A stretch of DNA of 64,000 nucleotides from Chryseobacterium camelliae (lineage in GTDB: Bacteria > Bacteroidota > Bacteroidia > Flavobacteriales > Weeksellaceae): positions 2,728,001 through 2,792,000 of the forward strand of contig NZ_JAUTAL010000001.1 in assembly GCF_030818575.1 (NCBI RefSeq), read 5' to 3'. This document shows, piece after piece, positions 1-9,707 of the stretch. Position 1 is the first letter of the stretch. Every line of letters begins with the position of its first letter. Both the position numbers and the translations under genes were made by a program. The notes beneath the pieces are model-generated. The model searched no databases. It was not told the DNA's origin and was given only the letters and a program-made list of their open reading frames with translations.

Positions 1-206
1 GGCAATGGCGTACCGGGACTACAATGGTAACCCGCAGGATATAGCTCCAGCTGGACACCCCAACCCGGCATTCCATAACCCATCCCGAACTTGAATCCTT
101 CAGGAAGGTGGGTATGGATCGTATCAAAAAGTTTTTTGAAGATGTCCTGCCGTTCTTCAGGGATCTGTGACAGGTATTCTTCTGCCGATAAAGCTGTAGT
201 CTGCAT
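1..206 (-). CDS. DUF1801 domain protein, N-terminal part (cut by window edge)
   Basis: Read on the minus strand from an ATG at 206, this open frame runs off the window after about 68 codons. The start of the product (MQTTALSAEEYLSQIPEERQ) and the following segment rich in Gly, Met and Trp (GFKFGMGYGMPGWGV) resemble the small DUF1801/YdhG-like proteins, a family of unknown or loosely assigned function (some members are called iron chaperone-like). The family is usually 110-150 aa, so roughly half is visible. The gene is divergent from the aminotransferase at 323. The family call comes from pattern recall only; no catalytic residues can be named. Confidence 0.6.
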   Translation of the reverse strand, partial: MQTTALSAEEYLSQIPEERQDIFKKLFDTIHTHLPEGFKFGMGYGMPGWGVQLELYPAGYHCSPGTPL

Positions 207-296
207 GTATTGCCGTTTTTAAAAGGCTAAAATTATTAAAATTTACAGATAGTTCATTTCAAAACAGGATTATTTTCTTATTGGAAAATTAAATCT

Positions 297-304
297 TATT
301 TTTG
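297..304 (+). promoter_or_regulatory. -7 promoter box for the aminotransferase gene
   Basis: TATTTTTG matches the Bacteroidota -7 consensus TAnnTTTG and lies 18 bases before the ATG at 323, giving a leader of about 12-15 nt. No good -33 TTG is seen at the expected distance, so the call rests on the -7 box and its position. Confidence 0.5.
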
Positions 305-322
305 TCATACAAATTTTAAACA

Positions 323-1531
323 ATGCCGAACATTTCAAACAGAGCACTGCACATGCCACCTTCACCGGTAAGAAAACTGGTTCCCTTCGCTTTACAGGCC
401 AAGCAAAAAGGAATAAAAGTATATCACCTCAACATCGGTCAGCCCGATATTGAAACTCCGGAAACGGCTTTGAATGCTTTAAAGAACATTGATTTAAAAG
501 TATTGGAATATGCATTGTCCGAAGGAAATCTGGAATACAGGAAAGCTCTTACCGAATATTATCATTCATTGAGTTTTACAGATTTGACGCCAGACAATTT
601 CATCGTGACCAATGGTGGATCTGAGGCCCTGAATTTTGCGATCTCAACGTTATGCGATGACGGGGATGAAGTGATTATTCCTGAACCCTATTACGCCAAT
701 TACAACGGATTTACCAGCACATTCAATGTAAATGTGGTAGCTGTACCTTCAAGCATCGACACAGGTTTTGCCCTTCCTCCGATTGAAGATTTCGAGAAAA
801 AGATCACCGCAAGAACAAGAGCCATCGTGATCTGTAACCCAGGGAATCCTACCGGTTACCTGTACACCCGTGAAGAACTTCAGAAACTGGCAGAAATTGC
901 CTTGAAGTATGACATTGTTGTGATTTCGGATGAAGTATACAGGGAATATGTATATGACGGCAAGCAGCAGATTTCCATGCTGGCTTTCCCTGAACTGAGC
1001 GAAAACTGCATCATTATTGACTCTGAATCCAAGCGATACTCCATGTGTGGAGTAAGGATCGGAAGTATGATTACCCGATCTAAAAAAATACGTGATGCTG
1101 CGATGCTGTTTGCCCAAGCCAGATTAAGCCCTGTACTCTTAGGTCAGATTGCAGCGACAGCCGCCCATCAGAATGACGGAGCTTACATCAGAGCCGTAAG
1201 AGAAGAATATACCCATAGAAGAAATGTACTTGTAGACCTTCTTAATGCTATCCCTGGTGTCATCTGCCCGAAACCGAAAGGTGCTTTCTACTGCGTGGCA
1301 GAACTTCCGGTAGATGATACAGAAAAATTTGCCCAGTGGCTTTTGGAAAGTTATTCCAACACCAACCGAGACACCATTATGGTTGCTCCGGCGGGTGGAT
1401 TCTACAGCGATCCTGAACTTGGCAAGAAACAGGTAAGAATTGCCTACGTTTTAAAAGAAGAAGATCTGAGGAGAAGTGTAGAGATCCTAAAGGATGCACT
1501 TGAGAAATACAAGGTAAAATTCAGTCTTTAA
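323..1531 (+). CDS. PLP-dependent aminotransferase, class I/II (aspartate aminotransferase-like)
   Basis: 402 aa fold-type I aminotransferase that would transfer an amino group between an amino acid and a 2-oxoacid in the cytoplasm. Visible motifs are NPGNPTG (substrate/cofactor-binding loop), ISDEVYREYVY (Asp and Tyr contacting PLP) and SESKRYSMCGVRIG, in which Lys237 should form the Schiff base with PLP; the Arg in the C-terminal QVRIAYVL is the usual carboxylate-binding Arg. Length is normal for the aspartate/aromatic/alanine aminotransferase group. The exact substrate cannot be read from sequence; aspartate or a broad-range activity is most likely. It is followed after 15 nt by a lipoprotein gene and then murB, probably one transcript. 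Confidence 0.87.
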   Translation: MPNISNRALHMPPSPVRKLVPFALQAKQKGIKVYHLNIGQPDIETPETALNALKNIDLKVLEYALSEGNLEYRKALTEYYHSLSFTDLTPDNFIVTNGGSEALNFAISTLCDDGDEVIIPEPYYANYNGFTSTFNVNVVAVPSSIDTGFALPPIEDFEKKITARTRAIVICNPGNPTGYLYTREELQKLAEIALKYDIVVISDEVYREYVYDGKQQISMLAFPELSENCIIIDSESKRYSMCGVRIGSMITRSKKIRDAAMLFAQARLSPVLLGQIAATAAHQNDGAYIRAVREEYTHRRNVLVDLLNAIPGVICPKPKGAFYCVAELPVDDTEKFAQWLLESYSNTNRDTIMVAPAGGFYSDPELGKKQVRIAYVLKEEDLRRSVEILKDALEKYKVKFSL

Positions 1532-1546
1532 TTGATATAAATTAAG

Positions 1547-2026
1547 ATGTCAGCAATACAGGCTATAAGGACGAAGCATATCTTCCCCATCATTGTATTG
1601 CTGATGTTTTTCTCCTGCAGAAAAGAACCTGAAAAATCCAGGCACATCTCCTCCGGCCAAATCACCCAGATCGTACTGTCTTATATCGGCGGGAACCGGG
1701 GATTTTATACCATCATTAAGGTAAGTCCTGACTCTCTTCATGTGGAAAAAGGCAATACCATTAACAAAAAGCATGCGGAGAAAAATGTAGCCATCAGTAA
1801 AGCAACGTGGCAACGCCTCATCAAACCTATCGACATCCGTACGCTCAATAGGATCCGGAGTTCCCCAAGCAAACAATCTGTAGACCGCACCGATGAAACA
1901 TTTCAGGTCAGGACTCCCGCCGAAGTCCATGTATATGTAAACGCTTATGCCGATACAATTCATTACAGACAGTTGGAAAAATTTAAAATTGAGTTAAAAA
2001 AGATTCTTCCGAAAGACCATTATTAA
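1547..2026 (+). CDS. Hypothetical lipoprotein
   Basis: 159 aa protein with a basic N-terminus, a hydrophobic stretch and a lipobox-like FFSC ending near residue 24, suggesting a lipid-anchored envelope protein. The mature part is basic and polar with no recognised domain. It starts 15 nt after the aminotransferase stop and ends 3 nt before the murB start, so the three genes are probably co-transcribed and perhaps translationally coupled. No function is proposed. A 137-aa frame on the opposite strand covers the same DNA, but the signal peptide and operon position favour this frame. Confidence 0.68.
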   Translation: MSAIQAIRTKHIFPIIVLLMFFSCRKEPEKSRHISSGQITQIVLSYIGGNRGFYTIIKVSPDSLHVEKGNTINKKHAEKNVAISKATWQRLIKPIDIRTLNRIRSSPSKQSVDRTDETFQVRTPAEVHVYVNAYADTIHYRQLEKFKIELKKILPKDHY

Positions 2027-2029
2027 ACC

Positions 2030-3043
2030 ATGCAAGAAAACGTTTCCTTACAGCCGTTCAATACCTTCGGTGTTGAAGCTAAAGCCAGATATTTCACTGA
2101 GGTCCATACACCAGAAGAATTAAAGGCAGCCGTTAACTTCTCTTCTTCCCATTCCCTGAAAACCTTATTGCTGGGAGGAGGCAGCAACATCCTGTTGACC
2201 GGGGATTTTAACGGACTGGCGATCAGGCTGGACCTGAAAGGAATTTCTGAACAGCCGGATGGTGACAACCACATCCTGGTTACTGCACAGGCAGGGGAAA
2301 ACTGGCATCAATTTGTCATGTACTGCCTGGAAAAAAATTACGGCGGACTGGAAAACCTTGCCCTGATCCCCGGCAATGTTGGGACGTGCCCGATCCAGAA
2401 TATAGGAGCCTACGGAACTGAAATCAAAGATGTTTTTGTACGATGCCGTGTTTTGAACCTCAGCAGCATGGAAACGGAAAATTTTGATCTTGAAAAATGC
2501 CGTTTCGGATACCGTGATTCGATATTCAAGCAGGAAGGAAAAGAAAAATACATTATTCTGAACGTAACCTTCAGGCTGACAACTAAGCATCACAGCATCA
2601 AAACAGAATATGGCGCCATCCGCAGTGAGTTGAACAGTGCTGGTATAGCAGACCCTACCATCCGTGATGTTGCCCAGGCTGTGATCACCATAAGAAAAAG
2701 CAAGTTGCCGGATCCGAAAGAGACGGGAAATGCAGGAAGTTTCTTCAAAAATCCTACGATTCCTCTTCCGCAGTTTGAGGAACTGCAGATGCGCTTTCCC
2801 AATATTCAGGGGTATCCCAATGGAGATAGCGTAAAAGTTCCTGCCGGATGGCTGATTGAGCAATGCGGATGGAAAGGCAAACAGATCGGCAATGTAGCTT
2901 CACATCCTTTACAGGCCCTGGTCATCATCAACGCAACCGGAAAAGCAACAGGCAGGGAAATTTTTGATTTTTCCACCCTGATCATTGATTCTGTACGGGA
3001 AAAGTTCGGTATTGAGCTGGAACGGGAAGTCAATATTATCTGA
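2030..3043 (+). CDS. murB: UDP-N-acetylenolpyruvoylglucosamine reductase (MurB)
   Basis: Catalyses the NADPH-dependent reduction of UDP-GlcNAc-enolpyruvate to UDP-MurNAc, the second committed step of peptidoglycan synthesis, in the cytoplasm. The 337-aa length fits type I MurB (E. coli about 342 aa). The FAD-binding motif LLGGGSNIL, the segment IPGNVGTCPIQNIGAYG and the catalytic loop NAGSFFKNP, with the proton-donating Ser at residue 237, are all present. A C-terminal acidic ELEREVNII matches the end of the family. The ATG at 2030 is 3 nt after the preceding stop, which supports it as the start. Confidence 0.95.
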   Translation: MQENVSLQPFNTFGVEAKARYFTEVHTPEELKAAVNFSSSHSLKTLLLGGGSNILLTGDFNGLAIRLDLKGISEQPDGDNHILVTAQAGENWHQFVMYCLEKNYGGLENLALIPGNVGTCPIQNIGAYGTEIKDVFVRCRVLNLSSMETENFDLEKCRFGYRDSIFKQEGKEKYIILNVTFRLTTKHHSIKTEYGAIRSELNSAGIADPTIRDVAQAVITIRKSKLPDPKETGNAGSFFKNPTIPLPQFEELQMRFPNIQGYPNGDSVKVPAGWLIEQCGWKGKQIGNVASHPLQALVIINATGKATGREIFDFSTLIIDSVREKFGIELEREVNII

Positions 3044-3146
3044 AACAGCCATACACTGCCGATTATAAGGCTGGCTAATCTCTGACCGAATTTATTCTAT
3101 CTGCACTAGCACCTGACAAACGGGTTACACCATTAAAACAACAAAT

Positions 3147-3950
3147 ATGAAAATCGCGATTCTCGGAGCCGGAAATATGGGCCTATCATTTTCAAAATCG
3201 TTCCTGAAATATGAACTCATAAAACCGGAAAATCTTCATTTAATCACCAGGAACGTATCTAAGCTTCCTAAAATAGCCGAAGAATTTCCAAAATCGGAAA
3301 TTTCTACCTTCGACCAGGTTACAGAACTGGATGCTGACATTATCATTATTGCAGTAAAGCCTCAGGACTTTCTTCACGTTGCTGAAAACTTTCGGTTTAC
3401 ACTGAAGAAACACCAGATGGTATTATCCATTATGGCAGGAATTAAAATTGAAAAAATCCAGAATCTGCTGAACCATCCAATGGTGGTCAGAGCCATGCCC
3501 AACTCTCCCACCCTTCTTGGCATGGGAATTACGGGTTATACTGCCGCAGCAGGAATTTCCTTCAGTCAGCTGATGAATATTGAGCGATTGCTGAATTCAA
3601 CCGGAAGATCAGTGTATCTGGAAGATGAAGGACTGCTGGATGGAGTGACGGCGCTTTCCGGAAGCGGGCCCGCCTATTTTTACTACATCATCGATGCCAT
3701 GATAAAGGCGGGCGTTGAAATGGGAATCCAGGAAAACCTGTCCAGGCTTTTTGTGAAACAGACCATGCTGGGTGCTTATCATCTGATTAACAATTCTGAC
3801 AAAAATCTGGAAGAACTCATTAGTGATGTTGCATCAAAAGGCGGAACCACTGAAGCTGCCCTAAGCACTTTTAATGAGAACAACCTGAAAGATATCCTGA
3901 AAAGCGGAATCCTGAATGCGGAAAAACGCGCCAAAGAGCTGAATGGCTGA
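3147..3950 (+). CDS. proC: Pyrroline-5-carboxylate reductase (ProC)
   Basis: Reduces 1-pyrroline-5-carboxylate to L-proline with NAD(P)H, the last step of proline biosynthesis. At 267 aa it has the usual length. The N-terminal dinucleotide-binding motif is AILGAGNMG; VVRAMPNSP, the C-terminal ALSGSGPAYFYYIIDAM helix and the family signature around SKGGTTEAAL are all intact. It sits alone between murB (104 nt upstream) and the TonB receptor cassette. No promoter box is obvious. Confidence 0.95.
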   Translation: MKIAILGAGNMGLSFSKSFLKYELIKPENLHLITRNVSKLPKIAEEFPKSEISTFDQVTELDADIIIIAVKPQDFLHVAENFRFTLKKHQMVLSIMAGIKIEKIQNLLNHPMVVRAMPNSPTLLGMGITGYTAAAGISFSQLMNIERLLNSTGRSVYLEDEGLLDGVTALSGSGPAYFYYIIDAMIKAGVEMGIQENLSRLFVKQTMLGAYHLINNSDKNLEELISDVASKGGTTEAALSTFNENNLKDILKSGILNAEKRAKELNG

Positions 3951-4105
3951 TTAAAGCCTCCGGAGGTCAATAAGTAGGTAAGAAAATCCAAATATTAATA
4001 AAGAAGGTCAGTATATGGTCTAAAGATTCATATCTAAAAAATCTGACATTTATCATTTATTTTAATTTATTCTAAATAAGATTTACTCAGTGCAAATTAA
4101 ATTAA

Positions 4106-4113
4106 TAGATTTG
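4106..4113 (+). promoter_or_regulatory. -7 promoter box for the TonB receptor cassette
   Basis: TAGATTTG fits TAnnTTTG. It lies 30 bases before the ATG at 4144 inside a roughly 190-bp AT-rich gap after proC. It would drive the four-gene cassette 4144-10856. Confidence 0.5.
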
Positions 4114-4143
4114 CGCTCTGCTTATTTTAAATACAGTAAATAA

Positions 4144-6904
4144 ATGATGATCAGGCTTTTAACATTATTGATCCTACTTTTATCCAGTTCTCAGCTTTTA
4201 TTAGCCCAAAGTGATCCATTAGAACTCATTGTGTATACTACAGGGAAAGCAGGTGAAAAAACATCCGGTGTAACGGTTAATTCTGCAGAACATTCTGCTA
4301 TCACAGATAAAAACGGCCGTGCTGTTTTGTATTTAAAAGCAGGCAGACATCATTTACAGTTGAGCCACTCCGGCTATCAGGAAAAAGAATCTGATATCGA
4401 GTTAAAAACTTCCACAACACTTACGATTCAGCTGCAGCCGGTGGATAAGCTGGAAGAGGTGGTCATGTTTTCCAAAGAAGGTAAAGGGTTGACCACGAAA
4501 ACCGTTATTGACCGAAAGGCTATGGAGCACTTGCAGCCGTCAAGCTTTACAGACCTGATGGAACTCTTACCGGGAGGATTGGCCAAAGTCCCTGACCTGA
4601 ATGCCAATAACCGGCCGCTGCTCCGTGAAAACAGAGGAAATTTCTCTGCAGCCACCACGGCATATAATACCACCTCTCTTGGAGTGCAGTTTATCGTAGA
4701 TGAAAATGTACTGAATACCAATGCAGACATGCAGGTCTCACTCGACAATAAACAATTTGCAGAAGGACCCAGAGACCGCGAGACCGCAACAACGGGTGTG
4801 GATATGCGGACCATTTCCACCAATGATATCGAAAAAGTGGAAATCATCCGAGGAATTCCCTCTGCCTCCTACGGAGACCTGACTTCGGGAGTGATCAAAA
4901 TTGAGCGCAAGATTGGCCAGTCGCCTTTGCAGGCAAGGTTTAAAGCAGACGGTTTCAGTAAACAGTACTATGTAGGAAAAGGCTTTAAAATCAATAATAA
5001 CTGGCAGATTAGTGCCGGGGCAGATTTCCTTGATTCCAAGGCTACCCCCACAGACGACTTTGAAAATTACCAAAGGATAACGGCATCAGTCCGATCGAGA
5101 AAAAAAGGCACACTTTGGTCCAATCCTCTGGAATGGCGTTCCAGTATTGATTTTTCTACCAATATTGATTCAAAGAAAAACGACCCCGACAATGGAGCAC
5201 CTGAAATTGACCGTTATAGGCAGACCCGGACCAGGATCAGCCTGACCAATAACTTCATCTATACCCTGGATAAAGCCTATTTCTTTAATAATGTCATACT
5301 CAATACTGCTATCAGGCAGGGGTTTGAAAAAATCGACCAGACCAAGCTTGTCCAGCTATCCGGCCCGAGGTCGTTCTCGCTGGCTACTGAACAGGGCGAA
5401 AATATCGGTGTATTTCCTGTCCTTAGATACATAAGTGATTTCTCTACAGACGGAAAACCACTGGATATTACCGCGCTTTTACAGACCACAGGAAACAAGA
5501 AATACCTGGGGTATCAGGCATCAGTACGAAGCCGGACTGGATTGGAGATATTCAAAAAATAACGGAAAAGGGCTGGTTTATGATATGAATTCACCTTATT
5601 CAGCAGCATTAAGCAACACAAGGCCAAGACCTTTTAATGATATTCCGGCATCTAATCTTATGGCAGCTTTTATGGGCGACCGGATGAGCTATGCAGTGGA
5701 CCGCCATATCTTCACATTATATGCAGGTGTAAGATTTTCCAAACAATTGGGGATGGACCGTTCGTACGCAATCAGCAAAAAAGTATTTGCAGAACCGAGG
5801 ATCAACCTTCAGTACAATCTTCCGCATATTATGATCCATGATGCCCCGCTAAAAGCAGACATTACTTTGGGATACGGGCAGTTTTATAAGCAGCCTACGC
5901 TTTTAATGCTGTATCCGAACAGGAAATTCTGGGATTATACCCAGCTCAATTACTACCATAATGACGAACGGTACCGGTATGTGAATTTCATGACTTATGT
6001 GCAGGACCTGGAAAACAAAGAGCTCACTGCGGCCAAAAGCATCAAGAAAGAAATAAGGCTGGATCTCTCCTATCGCAACCATAATGTATTCGTTACCTAT
6101 TTCAAGGAAGATATGGCCAACGGTTTCCGTCAGATGCTCCATACCGTGCTGCACACTTACAAACAATATGATGCCTCACAGGTAGATCTTTCCCAATGGA
6201 ATAACGGTCCTAACCTCGCAAATACCTCTTATGTGGAAAAAAAGACCAATGCAGGCTATTATCTTACCGAAAACGGTAGCAGCACCATAAAAAGCGGTGT
6301 TGAATTCGGATATACTTCACCACGTTTCAAAGCGATCAATACAAGATTTACCCTGAGCGGGGCTTACTTCAAAACCCAGTACAGGAACTCCATGCCTGTG
6401 ACCGAAAGCCCTGCTCTGTCCGTTGGTCCGGACGGATATCCTTATTACGGAATTTATCAGAATGATGAAGGATATGTAAACTCCAATATGAATTACAATC
6501 TTTTTGTTGATACTTATATTCCGAAAATGGACCTTACGATCTCTGCTTCATTCCAGGGCAGTTTTTTCGACTATATGAGAAAAGACCAGCGTATTGCAGA
6601 ACCGATGTATTATTATGGCATTGATGGTGTATTGCATCCTTTTACCGATGCCGACAGAACCGACATTTATAAGCAATGGCTGGTAAGAAATGTTTCTGTA
6701 ACAGATAATATGCCCACTGAGCTCACTTTCACTTTTGCAGCTAATTTAAAAGTAACCAAAAGCATTTACAGGGATATTAAAACCTCCATGTTCGTCACCA
6801 GGATTTTTAATTACAGTGCGCCTTATTATTTCAATAATCTTTTGATAGAAAGAAAAGCAGCCAACAGACCCTATTTCGGAATGGAACTTACCTATAATTT
6901 CTAA
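4144..6904 (+). pseudogene. TonB-dependent receptor with one-base frameshift
   Basis: Outer-membrane TonB-dependent receptor split over two frames. The first frame (4144-5562) has a signal peptide (cleavage near LLLAQ-S), a carboxypeptidase-regulatory-like beta-sandwich (about residues 25-105), and a plug domain containing EKVEIIRGIPSASYGDLTSG. The second frame continues the beta-barrel to a terminal YNF at 6904, a normal C-terminus for barrel assembly. Removing one G from the GGGG run at 5508-5511 joins them smoothly as KKYLGIRHQYEAGLDW, giving a 919-aa receptor. The defect is either a real mutation or a sequencing error. Substrate is unknown. DUF4876, DUF6850-like and peroxidase genes follow with 25-30 nt or smaller gaps, so this looks like the first gene of an operon. 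Confidence 0.85.
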
Positions 6905-6929
6905 CATAATCCATATAAATACAACCCAC

Positions 6930-8156
6930 ATGAAGAAAACTGTTTTATTATTAAGCCTTGCGGTCGCTCTGGCCACGGGATTTACAGTAACCTCCTGCTC
7001 AAGCGATGATGATTTCGGCTCTTCCGTTTCGCAGACAGGTGTGTTAACCATGAATTTCACCGGAGACCAGATTGCAACCTATCAGACTCTGGACATTTCA
7101 ATTAAAGAGATCAACACCGGAACGGTTACCCAGCTCACGATCAAAAACACCAATGCCCATTCCGTTGAGCTTCCTTTCGGATCTTATATTATTACAGTAA
7201 ACGGATCTGTTATCAAAACAGATTCAGAAGAGGTAAATGTTGGAGCTTCTGCCAATACGGATATCAAAATAAATGTTACCAACATCACCATCCCTCTCTT
7301 GGTAAAACAGTTTGGCCATGACTTTATTATTGAGGAGGTATTTTTTACCGGCGTAAGGACACCGGATAACAAGAACTATAACTCAGGAAGGTATTTTAAA
7401 ATCACCAACAACACAGATAAGGTGCTGGATGCAGCCAACCTGATCATTGGCCAGTCTAACTTCCTTACGACTTCCAACGATAATCCTACTCCTTATGACA
7501 CCAATACCTATTTCCCTGTGAAAGGCGTGATGATCCTTACCAGCACAACCCCCAAACTTGTGGAACCGGGAGACTTCATCGTGGTTGCTGATAACGCGAT
7601 CAATCACTCACAGAATACTTCAACCGCTTACAACCTGCAAAATGCGGACTGGGAATTCCCTTCCAACAATCCTGCTCTGGGACAGGTAGACAACCCGAGT
7701 GTGCCGAATGCGGAAGTCATTTATACTCAGATGACCTACAATATGTTCTTCCTGCACAACAGAGGGTTTGAAAGCTATGTTATTGCCCGCTTTCCAGCAG
7801 GAGAAGATAAGAATACATTCCTGCAGAACCAGAAATACAATTATACATTCGTGAACAGCGCAGGAAATACGGTATCAAGAAGTGCTTATAAGATCCCGAA
7901 TTCTTGGATCGTAGACGGAGTGAACAACAGTATCCCGACAGATTTCGTACAAACGCTTACGTCAGCCAGCATTGACGCAGGCTGGACTTCGGTAGGTTCC
8001 ATGAACAACGATGCCACCCGCTATGGAAAATCAGTAAGGCGTAAAGTGATCGGGCAGACTTCAAAGGGGAAAAATGTGTATAAAGACACCAACAATTCTA
8101 CCCTGGATTTTGTAAAGGACTCCCAGCCGAGCCTTAAAAACGGAATTACCCATTAA
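6930..8156 (+). CDS. DUF4876-type lipoprotein
   Basis: 408 aa with a signal peptide and lipobox (TVTSC near residue 23) followed by an acidic Ser/Asp linker (SSDDDFGSS), typical of surface-exposed or periplasmic Bacteroidota lipoproteins. An N-terminal Ig-like beta domain (about 35-120) is followed by a segment like a lamin-tail fold (GRYFKITNNTDKVLDAANLII, about 150-270). I recognise the arrangement as DUF4876, a family found beside TonB receptors. No enzymatic motif is seen. It starts 25 nt after the receptor stop and ends 29 nt before the DUF6850-like gene, and probably binds a ligand or partner for the receptor (inference). Confidence 0.65.
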   Translation: MKKTVLLLSLAVALATGFTVTSCSSDDDFGSSVSQTGVLTMNFTGDQIATYQTLDISIKEINTGTVTQLTIKNTNAHSVELPFGSYIITVNGSVIKTDSEEVNVGASANTDIKINVTNITIPLLVKQFGHDFIIEEVFFTGVRTPDNKNYNSGRYFKITNNTDKVLDAANLIIGQSNFLTTSNDNPTPYDTNTYFPVKGVMILTSTTPKLVEPGDFIVVADNAINHSQNTSTAYNLQNADWEFPSNNPALGQVDNPSVPNAEVIYTQMTYNMFFLHNRGFESYVIARFPAGEDKNTFLQNQKYNYTFVNSAGNTVSRSAYKIPNSWIVDGVNNSIPTDFVQTLTSASIDAGWTSVGSMNNDATRYGKSVRRKVIGQTSKGKNVYKDTNNSTLDFVKDSQPSLKNGITH

Positions 8157-8185
8157 TTCTGACCTAAAATTATTAAAACCTTCCT

Positions 8186-9704
8186 ATGTTCAGTAATAAA
8201 ACTTCTTTCACAGTACTTTTTATCATCGCCTGTTCTTTGGTGAAGGCCCAGGACAGCCTTGATTTTTTTAATCAATACCGAAATCAGTACAGCACAGAAA
8301 GAACTTTAAAATCCCAGTTGTACTATAATCCGGCCTCAATGTCGGATTATAGTACAGCCTCTTTTTCAGAATTCGGAACAGGATATCGGAGTGAACATAA
8401 AGACATCTACCGGCAGCAAATGGGCGCGGGAGAGCGGGGATTGGAAATTGATGCCCGCTCTTTCCAGAAGCTGAACAGCAGAAGAGCCGTCTGGGGCAGG
8501 GCCAGCTATGAAAGCCTTAAGCAACTGAAGCCCAAATGGAATGAAAACCTTGATTTCAACCGGGTGGCTCCCTATGTTTTAGCAGATTCCGTAGGCGGAG
8601 ACCTGAAACTTGAACGGTATTCCTTTGCAGGAGGTTATTCTGAAGAAATGAATCGCTTTACCCTTGGGCTTGAAGCCAGCTACACTGCACAGCTTGGTTA
8701 CCGGTCTCGGGATCCCAGGATCAATAATTCCGCATCTGACCTCTGGGTGAATGCAGGTGTGAACTACAAAGCATTCAGGGAATACAAAATCGGTATTTTT
8801 ACCCGCCTCAATAAATATACCCAAAACAGCACCATATCATTTGTGAGCCTGTTGGGAAATCCTTACGTATACCAGATGTCAGGACTTGGATATTCCAACA
8901 ATTTCTTCAATGGAGGAAAAAATGCCGTTGCCTTTGAGGAACTGGGCTATCAGGTTGGTGTGCAGATCATGAATAAAGACGGAAGGGATTTTTTACCTTC
9001 ATGCCATAGCAGGAAACTCCAAAAACACCAAAAATATCCAGATCAGCAATCCTTATTATGAAGCATCATACCTCACCAATGAACAGTTTATTTTTGAAGG
9101 CGCCAAATTCTTCAATCTGAATGCCCATCACAGATTTGGTATCTTTGCCAATTATACCGCTTCTGTAAAAACAGGTACAGAATTCGGATATTCTGTCAAC
9201 ACCCAATTTACGGAGCAGGTTTTCAGGCGGAAAGCTTACCGTAAAGAAGATTACACCTCTATGGTAAAGCTGATGTATCAATACTCCACAGACCGTTTAA
9301 CGCTGAATGCAACTCCGTTTTTTGGACACCAGGACATCAAGGAAAGAAAATTATATCCGGTATCCGGGCAGAAATTCGTGTATAATTATTTTGGAATCAG
9401 TGCAGATTTACAGCAAAGACTTAATGAAAACCAGGTTTTGAGCTTTAGCCCTTATTTCATTAAGCGGATGGTTAACCGTTCCATATCGGCACTATCTTAC
9501 ACAGCTAATGCAGCCATCAATGACTGGATACTTCAGGACTATTATTTTCAGGCAGCTGGTATTTCTACTTTCGGAGCGTCTTTAAGATATGATGTCAAAC
9601 TAGAAAAGCTTCCGGCCTTCTTTGTCAGCACCCAGTATCAGTCCCAAAAGATGCTGCAAAAAAACAATCACCTGATCAGCATTCGATTAGGAATAACATT
9701 TTAG
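8186..9704 (+). pseudogene. DUF6850-like outer-membrane beta-barrel protein with frameshift
   Basis: An N-terminal signal peptide (FIIACSLVKAQ-D) and alternating aromatic/polar strands indicate an outer-membrane barrel. The first frame stops at 9061 after an out-of-register tail (LPSCHSRKLQKHQ). Removing one T from the T6 run at 8989-8994 restores DFYLHAIAGNSKNTKNIQ and carries the frame through the previously unassigned 9000-9260 stretch into the second frame, which ends at 9704. The restored product is 505 aa ending in ISIRLGITF, a proper barrel C-terminus. The family name DUF6850 is from memory and less sure than the barrel call. The peroxidase gene begins 3 nt later. Confidence 0.72.
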
Positions 9705-9707
9705 CAT

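Noticed and set aside
2165..2863. 232-aa frame on the strand opposite to murB
   Set aside because: Fully antisense to an intact, recognised gene with no domain of its own; a shadow of codon bias. The same applies to the many other antisense frames across the window.
3956..3969. CCTCCGGAGG palindrome after proC as terminator
   Set aside because: Only 10 bp without a loop and without following Ts; too weak to call.
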